Shown one piece after another: positions 1 through 12,356 of a stretch of 64,000 nt of DNA. The stretch is taken from the NCBI GenBank assembly GCA_051453625.1, contig JBOZIK010000001.1, forward strand, positions 99,448,157-99,512,156, read 5' to 3'. The notes under the pieces are model-generated. The model was not told where the DNA came from, did not search any database, and was given only the letters and a program-made list of their open reading frames with translations. Numbering within the stretch: position 1 is the first letter of the stretch; the number at the start of each line of letters is the position of its first letter. The translations under genes were made by a program, and so were the position numbers. This stretch comes from Welwitschia mirabilis (Eukaryota; Gnetophyta; Gnetopsida; Welwitschiales).

Positions 1-990
1 AATAATGTCAACCTTAATAAAGGTTGGCCTCATGATCTATATCACCAAAGAAGATGTTATGAAATCAGAAGCAATATAAACCATAAAAGACATGCATAAA
101 ATAAATATATAAAAAGAAAAAACATAGTTTTAATTAAAAGTAAACCAACATTCATGTTAAAAGCCAATAACATTCCAATGAAGGATACACAGCCTAACAC
201 CAAGGATGACATTTCTCTACAACAATAAGAAATATAACTCTGGTTCTTTGATCTCCTATCACAAGAAGTCTTAATGTAAATGAAGATTATTAAAGTCGAG
301 NNNNNNNNNNNNNNNNNNNNNNNNNNNNNNNNNNNNNNNNNNNNNNNNNNNNNNNNNNNNNNNNNNNNNNNNNNNNNNNNNNNNNNNNNNNNNNNNNNNN
401 AGAACTCTGGTTCTTTGATCTCCTATCACAAGAAGTCTTGATGTAAATGAAGATTATTAAAGTCGAGAGTAAAGGTGGTATTTATTAATAACAATAGATT
501 CTAATAATAGCAAATCTAACAAATACATGAAAAATCCTAACAGCACACAAGAAGGTATATGATACATTGTAAAAGTTTGATGAAGTTAATACATTAACTA
601 AAATTATATGGTCATCCTCGTAATCATCTAGATGATGGTGGGAACAATGCCACATTAACAAATTTCTATATTTATCCTTCATGTTTGCCCAATCAGCATC
701 CTAGTCAGCATGCAAGTGGTGTCATCCTTATATGTCATCTAGATGATGGATGGGACAATAGCATTCTTAAAGTTCTTTATCAAGTTATTTTGGCCTTAAA
801 GCTCATTAATTCCTCCTTAAAATATGGAGTATCAGAATTAGTTTAAAATGCCTTGAAATGTGCTAGTATTTGTGCATTTCTATGATTTTCTCCATGACTC
901 TTAGTAATCATCATGCTGGGCTTAATCCTGTCTAAATGCCCTACAAAGCTACTCAAAATACCCCCTTAAAAACATATACTTTAACATTAC
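1..990 (-). mobile_element. LTR of Gypsy-type family (copy C), inverted, cut by window edge
   Basis: Read on the minus strand this segment aligns by eye, in the same order, with the LTRs at 6854 and 11182. Shared blocks include the TATTTTGAGTA start region (minus, near 955), an ATTCTGATACT block (near 830), CTTGTGATAGGAGATCAAAGA (near 425 and 265) and GGCCAACCTTTATTAAGG (near 20). It holds two copies, about 110 bp apart, of a 45-bp block with the palindrome CATCTAGATG. Its LTR 5' end is near 990, and the 3' end lies outside the window. It lies head-on against + strand gag sequence, so it is not the normal 5' LTR of that element. Confidence 0.7.
236..466. repeat. Duplicated 65-bp flanks around a 100-N gap (probable assembly artefact)
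   Basis: Bases 236-300 and 402-466 are the same 65 bp with a single visible difference (TTAATG versus TTGATG), sitting directly on both sides of the N run 301-400. A duplication ending exactly at a gap is typical of unmerged contig ends rather than biology. The true sequence probably contains this stretch once. Confidence 0.75.
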
Positions 991-1089
991 AACAAAAATC
1001 TACAAATGTTACACTTAAGATTTAATAGCCAATAGAAAATGTAGAATCTCAAACCCTTTTAACTTATCTCCTAGTGATGATGTTGGACT

Positions 1090-2350
1090 TAGAAACCTAA
1101 ATGCATATCTAGTATTTTTGGAAGATCCTATTGAAGATCCATTTTAACATCTATCCAACATAGAACAACTTGTATTTCCCTTAGAGAATGGGAAAAAATG
1201 AATTAATAATTTAACTTACATGATCATCTTTCTTATCACACTTAGAGAAAATGAAAGACTTTGGCTTAAAACCATTCCATTGAAGCGTCTTAAATCTTGA
1301 AATCAAGTGAAAAAAAGCTTTTATTAAATAATTTATGAGTGAAAATACTATGAGAAAGAGAAGAAAATAAGTTATTAACTTTTAACAACAGCCTAATAAA
1401 GTTGTGCCATAACTCATAAGAATTTATCATAGCTATTCATTCCTATCCTATTAATGAATTTTTAAATAATACTTGACAGATATTGTTATAGTGGATTGAA
1501 TAGTCAAATAAAACAACTTATAGATTTTGCTTGTAGTGGAAACATGATGAACTTAACTTCAAATAAAGCATGGAAGCTATTGGAAGATGTAGTTAAGATA
1601 AGTTAATCTTAACCAAAACCAATTGCTAAAGAAAATTGAATCACAGGCCAAATCATAAAAGACTTAAAAGAAATAAGATATGATAATGAAGAAGAAAAAT
1701 ATGATTAAACTAATGTAACTAAAGATTTTAGTATTACGTTGAAGAAACACACTTAAATAATAGTTGATGCAAAGGTAACAAATGAAAGGAACATAATTTC
1801 TGCATGTGATTTATATGAAGACGTGAAGACAACTCTCATTCAATAAAAGAATATCCCTTATTACCAACATGTAAAGAGAGGTATATGAAAAAGTGTGTGC
1901 ATTCAACCAAGGGCCTTTTAACTTTAAAATCCAATCACAATATCAATAAAGAACAAGTATGCAATCAAATTCACAACCTTTTGAAAATAGATTTAAGAAC
2001 TTAAAATTCTAATAAAGTATCTCAAACTTCCAATAAAATAACTCCAACTTTCAACAAGTACCTCAAATTTTTAACAAAGTCAAAGTGATTATCTTAGGAA
2101 TGTAATAGAAGAGTTGAGCAAAACACAAAAAAGAACTAATACAACCATTTTATGATTCAACAAATAATGCTAACCAATCAACAACCACAAGAATCTCTTG
2201 CATCTCAATCTTTATTAAACCCAAATGAAGTAAAAAAAATATTGAAAGTGGTAGCTAGAAGTGGAAATAATACAACATTACCTATCCATAAAATTTCAAC
2301 TTCCAAGAATGATAAAACTAAGAAAAAAGTGAAGAAGAGGGTGGTATAAA
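1090..2350 (+). pseudogene. Decayed Gypsy (Athila/Tat-like) gag
   Basis: Translation in shifting frames gives pieces in the usual plant Gypsy gag order. Near 1120-1290 there is EDP...HLSNIEQL and an LRENERLWLKTIPL-like segment, matching the usual FSLRDKAKTWL...LP region. A QQPNKVV piece follows near 1390, then LIDFACSGNMM...SNKAWKLLEDV near 1520-1600. The last open stretch, 2152-2349, is a 65-residue basic end (KNDKTKKKVKKR). Many stops interrupt it. In the family this is the capsid protein that forms virus-like particles. The call rests on order and similarity to Athila/Tat gag from general knowledge; no search was run. Confidence 0.6.
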
Positions 2351-2699
2351 AATCTTAAAAATATATAACTTCCCTTTAACTTTTAAAAATAAGCCTTCCA
2401 CAACAAATTCTTTACAAGAAAACAAATCAAGTATCCCTTGTCTTGATATATTACATACAAATCTTACCTTTAATAAATACTTAGAAGCCTTAATACAAGA
2501 TGTGAGCATCAACTTACTTTTTTGGAAGCTCTTGCAAGAGAATCCTAAGTATGCTAAGTTATAAAAAGACCTATTTAGAAAGAACAAAAAAAAATACCAT
2601 CCCTAGTAAGGTATTTCTTACATAATCTATCTTCAACTTAGTCATGCAAAAGTGTCCTAAATTCAAAAACCTTGGGGTAGTAATAATTAATATTACTTT

Positions 2700-3425
2700 G
2701 GAAGGAAATAAAAAAATCAAAAATCCTTAATAGATATAGAAGTAAGTGTAAACATCATGCCTCTTCACATATGCAAAAGACTTAGGTTGGAAAATAGAAT
2801 TAAACCTACATTAATTATTTTAGAGTTACCTGATATTTGGCTAATAAAACCTTAGGAATCATGTGGTTATTATTAAATTAGAACATGATGGAGGTTACCC
2901 ACTACTTTTAAGAAGAACCTTTTATACAACTGTTCATTGCATCATAGCCATACATACTGAAGTTATGGAATGTCACATATGTAATAAGAAATTTGCTATT
3001 AGAGGTTTTGATGCTATTGAGAAAGATATAGGAGATGAGTGAAACTTAAAAGAATAAATCAAACTAACTCTATTTTTTTTAATATCACCCAATTGAAGAG
3101 AGATTGATAATGCTATATAAGATAACTTTGTATGATTATCTAACTAAAACAAAAAGTTTTAATTATGAGGATAAGAAAGTGAAACACATAAACTAGGGAG
3201 AACTTCAACATGTAAAATTAACAGATAATCTTTTTAATAAGAGGTATCATCCACTGCAGTCATGTAAACTATAGTCCTAGATGATGGTCAATGATAGGAA
3301 CTCAATAGCAGTAAATGAAGATTACAAATTAAAATTGAAAGAATTACCTAAATATCTTGAATACATCTTTCTATCTAATAATCTTGAAAAACCTTTGATA
3401 ATAATTAAACATGTTATCCCTTAAT
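2700..3425 (+). pseudogene. Decayed Gypsy protease and protease-RT linker
   Basis: Fragments resemble the aspartic protease region of Athila/Tat elements. MPLHICKRLRL near 2757 fits the usual LP...Y.KLGL segment, and PTLIILELPD near 2808 follows it. A short LLLRRTFLYN piece near 2905 stands where LILGRPFLAT is expected. At 3331-3420 the linker reads ELPKYLEYIFL..., close to the ELP..LRYAFL motif just before reverse transcriptase in this lineage. Stops and frameshifts are frequent, and I do not see an intact catalytic D-T/S-G triad. This enzyme would cleave the polyprotein; here it is dead. Confidence 0.55.
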
Positions 3426-3429
3426 AAGA

Positions 3430-4375
3430 ATTTAATTTAGTCTTACTTTTAACTTTTAAGGTAAATGCTTTTACTTAGACCTATAAAGATTTAGCAACCA
3501 TTCCTCTTTTCATAGTTTACTATAAAATCTACCTCAAAGATAATACTAAATCAAAAAGACAACCCTAATGAAGACTTAACTCAACCCTTAAATAAGCCAT
3601 TAAGAATAAAATTATTAGACTTATAGATAGTAAAATTATCTATGCTATATTTGATAGTGAGTGGATTAGCCCCTCGATGGTAGTACCTAAGAAGGATGAA
3701 AAGTGATGGATGTGCATTGACTTTATAAAACTTAATGAGGAAAAAGGATTATTACCTTTACCCTTTATAAATCAAATATTCAATAGAATCTCAAGACATT
3801 CCTACTACTATTTTTTTGATGGTGATAGTGTCTATAATTAAGCCTGCATCACTAGTAAGAACTAAGCAAACACAACATTTTACTTCTCCATTCAGAATCT
3901 TTGCCTTTAGAAGAATGCCTTTTGAACTTTATAATGCTTTTGGAACTTTTTAGCATGTAATGATGGGTATCCTTTTTGACATGATAGAGGAATCCATTGA
4001 GATCTTTATGGACAACTTCTTAATCTTTGATGAAAATTTTCAATAAATCATGTAAAAGTTAGAGAAAGTATTAAATAAATGTATAGAAACTAGTCTATAC
4101 TTGAGTTGAGAAAAATGTTTTATTTCTTATCAATAATGGGATTGTTTTAGATCACCACAGTTCTAGTGAGGGAATTACGATAAACCCACAAAAAGTTAGT
4201 ATCATTTAAAACCTTAATCCTTCAACTAATGTTAAAAAAGTTAGATAGTTTCTTATTATGCTAGTTTATAACACCATTTTTTCTAGGACTATGCTAAGAT
4301 TTGTAAACTCTTTTACTCATTACTTGAAAAAGAAGCTAAATTTAATTAGAATGACTCATGCCAACTTTCTTTTAA
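3430..4375 (+). pseudogene. Decayed Gypsy reverse transcriptase
   Basis: Readable pieces follow Gypsy RT order. They are IIRLIDSKIIYAIFDSEWIS (about 3610-3670), VVPKKDEK followed by WMCIDF.KLN (3682-3740), LPLPFINQI (3757-3783), FFDGDSVYN (3812-3838), a RRMPF-like segment (3910) and the active-site region IEIFMDNF (3999-4019). The usual second catalytic aspartate of the (Y/F)xDD box is Asn here (codons 4005-4016). IVL.HHSSSEGITI (4140-4185) and a VKKVR.FL thumb segment (4230-4255) follow. Part of the segment between PKK and the CID motif is missing compared with the family. Several in-frame stops show it is inactive. Confidence 0.8.
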
Positions 4376-4379
4376 AACA

Positions 4380-4835
4380 CTTAAAGATAAAATCTCTTCT
4401 GAACCTATCATAATGAAACCTAATAAGACTAAAGATTTTGAACTTATATGTAATTCTAGTAATATTGTTATGGGTGGGGTTCTTGATGAAAAATATAAAA
4501 GAGGTTTTAAAGTCATATCTTATCTTAGTAGAACTTTGTCTAAGGCTCAAACCAATTACACTACAACTAAAAATATAGTGCTTTCCATCATTATGTCTTA
4601 ATAACCTTAAACATTATCTTATTGGGTTTCATACTAATGTTTACACTGATCAAGTAGCTATATGTTACCTTATGACCAAGAAAGATTCTAGTTCCAGACG
4701 TACTAACTATACCCTTCTCATGTAAGAATGTAATATTATCATCATTGATAAAGTTAAAAAAATAATAGTATTACTGATCACTTATCTCGACTTCCTTGTT
4801 CTCTTGATGATTTTTCAATCAATGATTGCTTTGCT
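4380..4835 (+). pseudogene. Decayed Gypsy RNase H
   Basis: An open stretch at 4413-4601 encodes DFELICNSSNIVMGGVLDEK and VISYLSRTLSKAQTNYTTT. This matches the Ty3/Gypsy RNase H pattern FELMCDAS...GAVL...I.YASRTL..AQ.NY.TTE. It continues after a stop and frameshift with HYLIGFHTNVYTDQVAICYL (about 4614-4672), corresponding to the F..YL....V.VYTDH.A..YL region. The first catalytic Asp (CDAS) is Asn (CNSS), so the domain would be inactive even without the stops. Confidence 0.8.
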
Positions 4836-4949
4836 AATAAATAACTCTTTGTTGTTAAACAAATCTATGTCATCTTTTCTTTTCATCCTGCTCCTTGGTA
4901 TGTTGATATTATAAATTACCTTATTACCATGAAAACACCATAACATTGG

Positions 4950-6060
4950 ATACATAACCAATGAAAATCATTTCTCCATAGGATTAATAATTATGAGTAG
5001 AATAAGCCCCATCTTTAATAGAGGTGCAAATATCAAATCATGCATAAATATGTGCCAGAATTAGAATGCTTGATATTCTTAATCTTTGACGTAGTGGTAT
5101 ATGTGGAGGATACTTTAGTGGATAAAATACTATCATGAAAATCCTCTACTCTATTTTCTATTGGCCTACCCTTTTTAAGGGTTCTCTTGAATTTGCTAGA
5201 AGGTATGATGCTTGTTAACATTATGGTAGTCTAACTCACTCTTAAGATATGCCACTTAAACTAATCCTTGAATGTGAACCTTTTGAATATTGGGGATTAA
5301 CTTTGTGGACCCTATCAAACCATCTTCTTGAGATAAAAATGACATTTTAGTGGCTTTTTATTATGTTACCAAGTGATTTGGAACTATTTCCACTACCATA
5401 AATGATGATTGAACTATCTGTACTTTTTCCCAAACTCATATATTTCAACATTTTAACTTGCCTAAAATCATAATTAGTAATCAAGAAACTGATTTTATCA
5501 ATTTTGGTTTTTGAAAAATTCTCTTATTTAACGGAATTGAATATTGAATCGCATGTACTTATCATCCATAATATAATGACCAAGCTAAAAATGCAAGTAG
5601 AAAACTTAAGAAGATGCTTTAAAAACTTGTCTTTATCAATAAGACTTATACTTCTTAACCTAATGGTGTTCTTTGTGCTATCGTTCTACTTGGCAAAATT
5701 CTCTTAGCTTTTTACCTTATGAACTTGTGTACAGAAAAGTTTGTATCTTATTATTTAATGTTTATTATAAGCATTATTATTCTATTAATCAACTTAATCT
5801 TATGAACCTAGATGAAAATATTAGAACTATATTAACTCAACTTGATTACTTAGATGAAAAACGTACTCGTGTTATACATTATCAACATATCTATAAAGCC
5901 CAAGTCAAGTTCAAACATGATAAAAAGTTAAATCATAAGAAATTTAAGCTAGGTCAACTAGCTCTTTTATATAATTCTTGAGTGCTTTATACAAGAAGTT
6001 AACATCTAGATGGTTATGTCCTTGTCTTTTAAAAAAAGTACATTCTAATGGCTTGGTTAA
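4950..6060 (+). pseudogene. Decayed Gypsy integrase with C-terminal domain
   Basis: Fragments recall the Gypsy integrase in order. They are a GGYFSG...YWPTLFKG segment (about 5108-5185), MPLKLILECEPFEYWGLTL (5250-5305) where the core domain starts, a degraded core, then LPYELVYRKVCILLF (about 5715-5760). The C-terminal open stretch 5673-5981 ends with FKLGQLALLYNS, equivalent to the F..GD.VLLFNS motif of this lineage. The integrase would insert element cDNA into the genome. Stops are scattered throughout. The right end is interrupted by an N gap at 6096-6363. Confidence 0.7.
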
Positions 6061-6853
6061 AAATCTCTAATATGAATACTTAGGAAATTTATAAGNNNNN
6101 NNNNNNNNNNNNNNNNNNNNNNNNNNNNNNNNNNNNNNNNNNNNNNNNNNNNNNNNNNNNNNNNNNNNNNNNNNNNNNNNNNNNNNNNNNNNNNNNNNNN
6201 NNNNNNNNNNNNNNNNNNNNNNNNNNNNNNNNNNNNNNNNNNNNNNNNNNNNNNNNNNNNNNNNNNNNNNNNNNNNNNNNNNNNNNNNNNNNNNNNNNNN
6301 NNNNNNNNNNNNNNNNNNNNNNNNNNNNNNNNNNNNNNNNNNNNNNNNNNNNNNNNNNNNNNNTTTGATTTGAACATTAGGGAAATTTAAAAAGTTAACA
6401 AATAAACGTTAAAACTCTATGAGACACCTGCCAATTAAACCTTAAACATGATATAAGCACTTATTTTGGAAGCTCCTCTCAATGAGAAGGACTTCCCTCT
6501 TGCCATTATCTGAATTCTTCCTTAGCCGATTCCTTTGATGGACATCATGTTATTACTTAAACATCTTTAACTTGATTTATGTATGAATTTATAAATTGAC
6601 TATAATTAATAATCTTTTACTTAAATATTTAAAAGTAATAAGATTGGTTTTATCCAATATTAAAACATTCTTAAGTCTATGAACTTCATTTTGAAGAAAG
6701 ATGCCTTAGTTCTTTTGTTGTCTCTCAAAGTTGTGAGTCTTGATTTGTTTGGGTGTGCTCTTTCTTGTTTCTCATCTCATTACTTCACTCTCATCCTTAA
6801 GAGTACTTAATTATGTGGGATTGATTTTTCAAAAAAAATAATAATAAGTGTTA
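6061..6853. other. Gap and unresolved Gypsy 3' internal sequence
   Basis: N gap at 6096-6363. The remaining bases up to the LTR at 6854 hold no recognisable domain. They would correspond to the 3' untranslated internal part of the Gypsy element. An A-rich stretch at 6829-6847 sits where a polypurine tract is expected but is not a convincing one. Confidence 0.5.
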
Positions 6854-8094
6854 TGATGCCAATTTTTAGAAATTTGATGGTGTATTTTGAGTACTTTTGC
6901 AAGATATTTACACAAGTCTTTATGTAATATGATGTAAAAAATATGATTCTTAGCATTTTTGACAGTTTCTCAAGCTTATTCTGATACTACATATTTGGAA
7001 GAAGAGTTCATAATGAAAAAAGACTAATTTACCTTTAAGATTGGATAAAAAGAAAATTGTTGTCCCTTGTGTTGTCCTCACAACATGCAGGATGATGACA
7101 TCGTTGACATGGACAGAAGCTATGGGACTAATAGCAATGCATGAAGATATTTGATATAGAGTGATGTCCCATTCGTCTTCCTAGAGACAGTTGGGATGAT
7201 AGCTATTTTTCTATAGTCAAAAAGAAATATCTTTGTAGTGGGGTCAAGTAACCCATGTGAGATGTTTGGGTTTCTTTTCTAACTTCTAGGGTTTTCTTTC
7301 TATAACCTCAATACAATACTATAAATACCCTTCTCCTACTTCATTTTTGTTTTCAGCTTTTATACCTAATATGCTTGTGATGGAAGATTAAAGAACAAGA
7401 GGTCCATCCAGAGCTATAGAAATGAGTTTCCTTGTTGCTAGGCTGAGCCTCTTACATTGAGGTGTTGTTGTTTTATTTGTAAGTGGATGTAATGTTCCTG
7501 AATACTTTTTTGAATTAATACAATCATTATTTCATTTCCATTCTATATGTCCCTTATGATGTACATTGATCATTATTTATTGTGATGACTCTGTGATTTA
7601 TCTAGATCATAAGGGCAACCTTTGTTAAGGTTAATTTTGTTTAGTAGTAGAATTGCATTACTTTTCCATTCCATTTTCATATTGCATTTCTTATTTTACT
7701 TGGGTAGATCTCATAGTTTATGTTGGTTAACAACTAGTTGGATGCTCAACTAGTTGGATGCTTTTCTTAATTGATATAATTCATAGAGAAGATAGTCTCT
7801 ATGACAAAAGGGCTAAGATCTAAGTAGAATCCACTACATTTCCATTTCCATTCATTGCATTTCATCTCCATTCATCTTGCATTTCTTTTGCATTATTATT
7901 TACTTTAGGCATTAAAAGATAAAGACTAAAAATACTCTTAGAAATCAATTCTCTAATTCTAAGCCTAGTGCCTTCGTTGGTATTACAACATTTGGGTGAA
8001 CTCTTGTCTATACTAGCATGTGTTTTTCTACAAGTTATTTGATTTATAGATTTATCTAAAGGACTTTACGATTGCATAAATTCACACCGCAACA
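6854..8094 (+). mobile_element. Gypsy-type LTR (copy A)
   Basis: The segment starts TGATGCC and aligns along its whole length with the segment starting CGATGCC at 11182. Shared blocks in order are GTATTTTGAGTACTTTTGCA, ATTCTGATACT, TTTTATACCTAATATGCTTG, GTCCATCCAGAGCTATAGAAA, AGATCATAAGGGCAACC, TAGTGCCTTC...TATTACAACATTTGGGT and ACTAGCATGTGTTTT. A TATA box (TATAAATA, 7320-7327) fits an LTR promoter. It may be the 3' LTR of the gag-pol remnant to its left or the 5' LTR of an element ending at copy B. No clear target-site duplication was seen for either reading. Confidence 0.75.
7731..7762. repeat. Perfect 16-bp tandem duplication inside LTR A
   Basis: CAACTAGTTGGATGCT occurs twice back to back. 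Its core ACTAGT is self-complementary. The inverted LTR C, whose visible part should stop near here, and LTR B do not show the duplication clearly, so it looks specific to this copy. Confidence 0.8.
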
Positions 8095-11000
8095 ATAAGT
8101 AATAATCATGATCTTTTTGTATCTGAGCTAAAAACATGGTCACCATGATGTCCTTTCATACTAGGGTAAATTTTCCTAAAATGGACCTTTAGTAGTGTTA
8201 ATAGATATGGGAACTCCACTGACAGATTAGTTGACCATCCTTTGTGGATGCTTACTCCTCTGTGGCATTCCCCTTATTATGGAAAAATAATTATCATTTA
8301 GAAGCTATGAGATCAGTGATGTTTTTATTATCATTAGAGGTATTTTTTATTTTCTAGACTCATTAAGCATATAATATTCCTACATGATCATTTTACTTTT
8401 TAAAATTATGGTTTGGTTTTGAGGTATAAGTAGGTAAGTCCATTTATGAATATCTTTTTATCCTATGATTCATTGATTAAAAACATTAGATATTCTTGTC
8501 ATTATCATAATTGCTACCTATTCGGATGGTACTCTATAAAGTTTTTACATTATGTCATGCATTATTATCAAGTGATTTTATGATTTTTACCAAGGGAGTT
8601 TATTAGATTAGAATTTAGGATAGTTATACAATCTTCTTCATGCTCTTAGTTATTCATTTTCATTTTGTTTTTCTTAGGTGTTTTACTTAGTATTTTAAAG
8701 TAATTTTTATACTTTTTTTATCATAATATTTATAACTTAATCATTTAGTAGTTTTCTTGTTATTTTCCCTTTCACTCATAGTTTTTATCCATAGGGGTTG
8801 ACCTTGTTTTATCACTTTAATAGATGATGTTCCTTTATTTTATAATAATAATCTCTCCCTTATGTTCTTCTAGAATCTTTTTACATTTTATCAAAACATT
8901 TACTACTCTTAAATCATTTTGAGTTTAGGCACATTTAGCATTGCCTCTTCTTACTTGGTGCATTATCATTGTCCTATCCTAATTCTTCTTTTTCTACCTT
9001 AAGTTCTTCTTCTTTCCATGTTTTACTAGTGATGATTTCTTAACTTTATCCATTTTTCATACTTCATAATGAATTCCTGAGACCTTACTATTGTTGTTAT
9101 TGACTCACTTACTTTTCTCATACTTTAAGTTTTTTTAAATCTTTTTGAGAGGCCATTGTCCATCTAGTTATTTAGATGACAAGGAGGATGAAAGTCTGAT
9201 ATTTTCTAAGAGTTGCTCTAGGGCTATTGTTTATATGACTTCAGGGATGATAGCATGATAAAAGCATGGTAGCTCTTTTTATTTATCATTTTTCATTATT
9301 TTGAGATCAATTTTGACCATTCTCTAATGAGGTGATAATCACTCCATGGCTCACTAGCATTAATGACACCTTGTTAAACTATGTTATACCTTAGATTTCT
9401 AGATTTCAAACAATTTTTTTAAAATGAGATATGTTTCACCTCCTTTTATTATTTTTTCTTATTTATCTCATTTGTTAGTCTTTCATAGTATAGTTTTCAT
9501 GTATAATGTTTAGTTTTTTGTTTTCATCATTTTGGTCTAGATGGATTCACTTCTCATCATGTATTTAATGAGAAATCTGAATTTTTGTGTTATTTAAGAT
9601 AAATTTAGGATTTTACCTTTGAAATTAGTTTTCCCTCATACCATTTATCAGATGTAGTAATGTTTATAGTTAAAAAGGTTTTGTGCAACGAGCTCTTCAA
9701 TTTAGACACTTTTATTTCATACCTATATGAGGTCCACCTATTTTCTTACTTCTAGTTAGAATTGTATCTCTTCCCATAGGGTATATTACACTTGTTATTA
9801 GATTAAGAGGCCTTGAAAGTACTCACATCCATTCTGTAGGAGGTGTTGAGAAGCATAGAGCATACAGATCTATTCGTGACATACCACTAGATGTGATAGA
9901 AGACAGACATGGAGTACTGGTGACTCATTTGTCACCCATCTATAAGATTCTTCATAGATGGATTATTAACAACATTAGTCTATTATTTCATGATAATCAC
10001 TACATGATACTTCGTTTATGAATTTTGATAGTGTTTCAGTAGGGAGAGTAGATAGACCTAGTCTCTTTCATATAGAGGAGGTTACGGACCATGATGGAGG
10101 CATGACACAGTCAAACACTGGGATATCCTTATCTCTTCTTTATTATGTTTTATTGTTTTGGTATTTAAATCCTATAGTTAAGTATCAATTACCAAACTTA
10201 TGGACTTTAGTACATTACCTATAGTATATAGGCATTCAAATCCTTAAAGAAGCTAAGAGATAATAGATTTTAAGACCTATGGTGGGGATCATAATAGAGT
10301 AATGTAGACTCTTCTTTAAATATAGCCCTAGGAATCTAAGATACTATTGAATAAGGCTTCATAAAGCTACAGAGGAGATTGAATTTGATGGATTAAATGA
10401 TTAGAATGATGGAGAGACATGTACATGACATTCAGGAGCAAATGATAGCTATGGAATACTGAGTGGTGCATATTGAGCATAGCATCATAGTGGACCTTCC
10501 AAAGATAGTACCCGTCTAGGAAGAGGAAATAACATGCTCCATTTCAATAGATCTTAATGCATATTTTCCCATTGAAGAAGAGCATCATCCTTCTTCTTCA
10601 CCTTCACTTACAACCATTCATGTTAATTTTACAATAGCATCATAGGGGAAGTGATGTTGAAACTATTATTAATGTATTTACCCTTTTCATGTACTATACT
10701 TAAAAACTCAAATATTAATTTATACATAGCATTTTTTAGTTATCATTATTCTTGATTAAATATGTACATCATTTATCTAAGTTATTATGGTTATATTTTT
10801 CAGTGAATTTTTAATATTACATTTAATGCTAGTTTTCGATGTGCTAAATGTTTTAAGTGAGGAGCTATGTAGTTTTTATGAACTCTAATTGTATTCTCTG
10901 ATGATTATGATCATAGGCATTTGATTTTTCAAATCCTATTTTTTAATCCTATCATCCCCATCATCATCTAGACAATGCACAAGATGATAGTATAGTCATA

Positions 11001-11181
11001 CACTCTGCCAAGGTAATACATATAGTTCATTATATTTTGAAATTTAATCCTATATAATAATCTTTATAAACAAAATTTTTATCTTCCTAGTTATTATTTA
11101 TCTTAATCAATTTGGCCTGTAATTTATAGTTACTCACTTACTTTGTTAGGGACTAACAAGGCTAAGTGGAAGGTTATTTTG
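8095..11181 (+). mobile_element. Decayed internal region between LTRs A and B, no recognisable gag-pol
   Basis: No reverse transcriptase, integrase or gag motif could be read here on either strand. The best coding-like part is about 9830-10650 on +. It reads as broken pieces such as GVEKHRAYRSIRDIPLDVIED and LVTHLSPIYKI, and later MIRMMERHVHDIQEQMIAMEY (about 10400-10465), with one 68-residue open stretch at 10018-10224. This could be an extra ORF like the one some Athila/Tat elements carry between pol and the 3' LTR, or it could be unrelated. A CATCATCTAGAC block near 10970 echoes the LTR palindrome block. Confidence 0.4.
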
Positions 11182-12356
11182 CGATGCCAAATTGATGTAT
11201 TAGATGGAGTATTTTAAGTACTTTTGCAGAACATTTAGAGAGGTTTAAGTTCAGTTTTGATAATTATGAAGAGTCAATAGAATCATCAAAAAAACATATA
11301 ATACTCTGCATATTTATGGAATTTAAAACAATTCTGATACTTAGCATTCTGAGAAGAAGTTTAATGATCTAGGAGGCTAATTTTAATTAATTATAGATTT
11401 TAAAAAGATGACATTCTCATCATTGTCTGGATGAAAATACTGGATGGCAACACATTAGAAGATAATAAGAATGTTAACTTGGACAAGATTTGAAAGCTAA
11501 TTTCATCTTTTATGACATGGTATTATCCTTGTAGTCATCTAGATGATAATCAAGACAATACCTATTTTTAAGTAATAGATAAATCTAAGTTTTAATAGGA
11601 TCACATACCCCTCTGAGCTACTATGGTTTTATTTGAGTTGTTAGGGTTTTGTATTTAAAAACTTCTATGTAAAAATAAATAAATAATTCCTTGCCCTTAT
11701 TTCCAACTATCTTTTATACCTAAAAGTCTTGTAATGGGAGATCAAAGAATAAGATATCCATCCATAGCTATAGAAAGAAATCTTCCTTGGTGTTTGGTAG
11801 TGTATCCTCCATTAAGATGATATTGCTTTATAAGTGGATTCTTGGTTTAAGATTCATAAAACATTGCTTTTCTTTATTTCCATTATCTATATATCTCTTA
11901 TGATTTATGTTGATTATAATTTTGTGATAGTTTTATAATTAATATAGGTCATAAGAACAACGTACTATAGTTATATTTTATTTAATGTGTCTTATCTCTA
12001 TGTTAGTTAGGATTTACTAATAGTATTTTCTAATTGATTTAGGTTATAATAACCATTCTTGATGACAAAAGTCGATAGTTGAGTAGATTTATTACTTAAC
12101 ATATTTTTATTTCCATTTCATTTATAAGCATTGCAATTACACTCATCTTGCATTGTATTTCTGCATTACACTTATTTATTTAATTCAAATAAAAGAGCAA
12201 AAATACTTTATCAAAATCAATTTTCTTACTTCGGGTCTAGTGCCTTCAATGTATTACAACATTTGGGTTGACTACCATTTATACTAGCATGTGTTTTGCG
12301 CAAATATTTGTGATCAATAGGGTTTTTCCAAAGGACTTAAGAAACACATAAACACA
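11182..12356 (+). mobile_element. Gypsy-type LTR (copy B)
   Basis: Colinear with LTR A (see shared blocks there) and, on the opposite strand, with LTR C at the left edge. It carries one CATCTAGATGAT block near 11540, as in LTR C. Divergence from A is high by eye (many substitutions and indels), which indicates an old insertion. No clear 5-bp flanking duplication pairs it with A. Confidence 0.72.
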
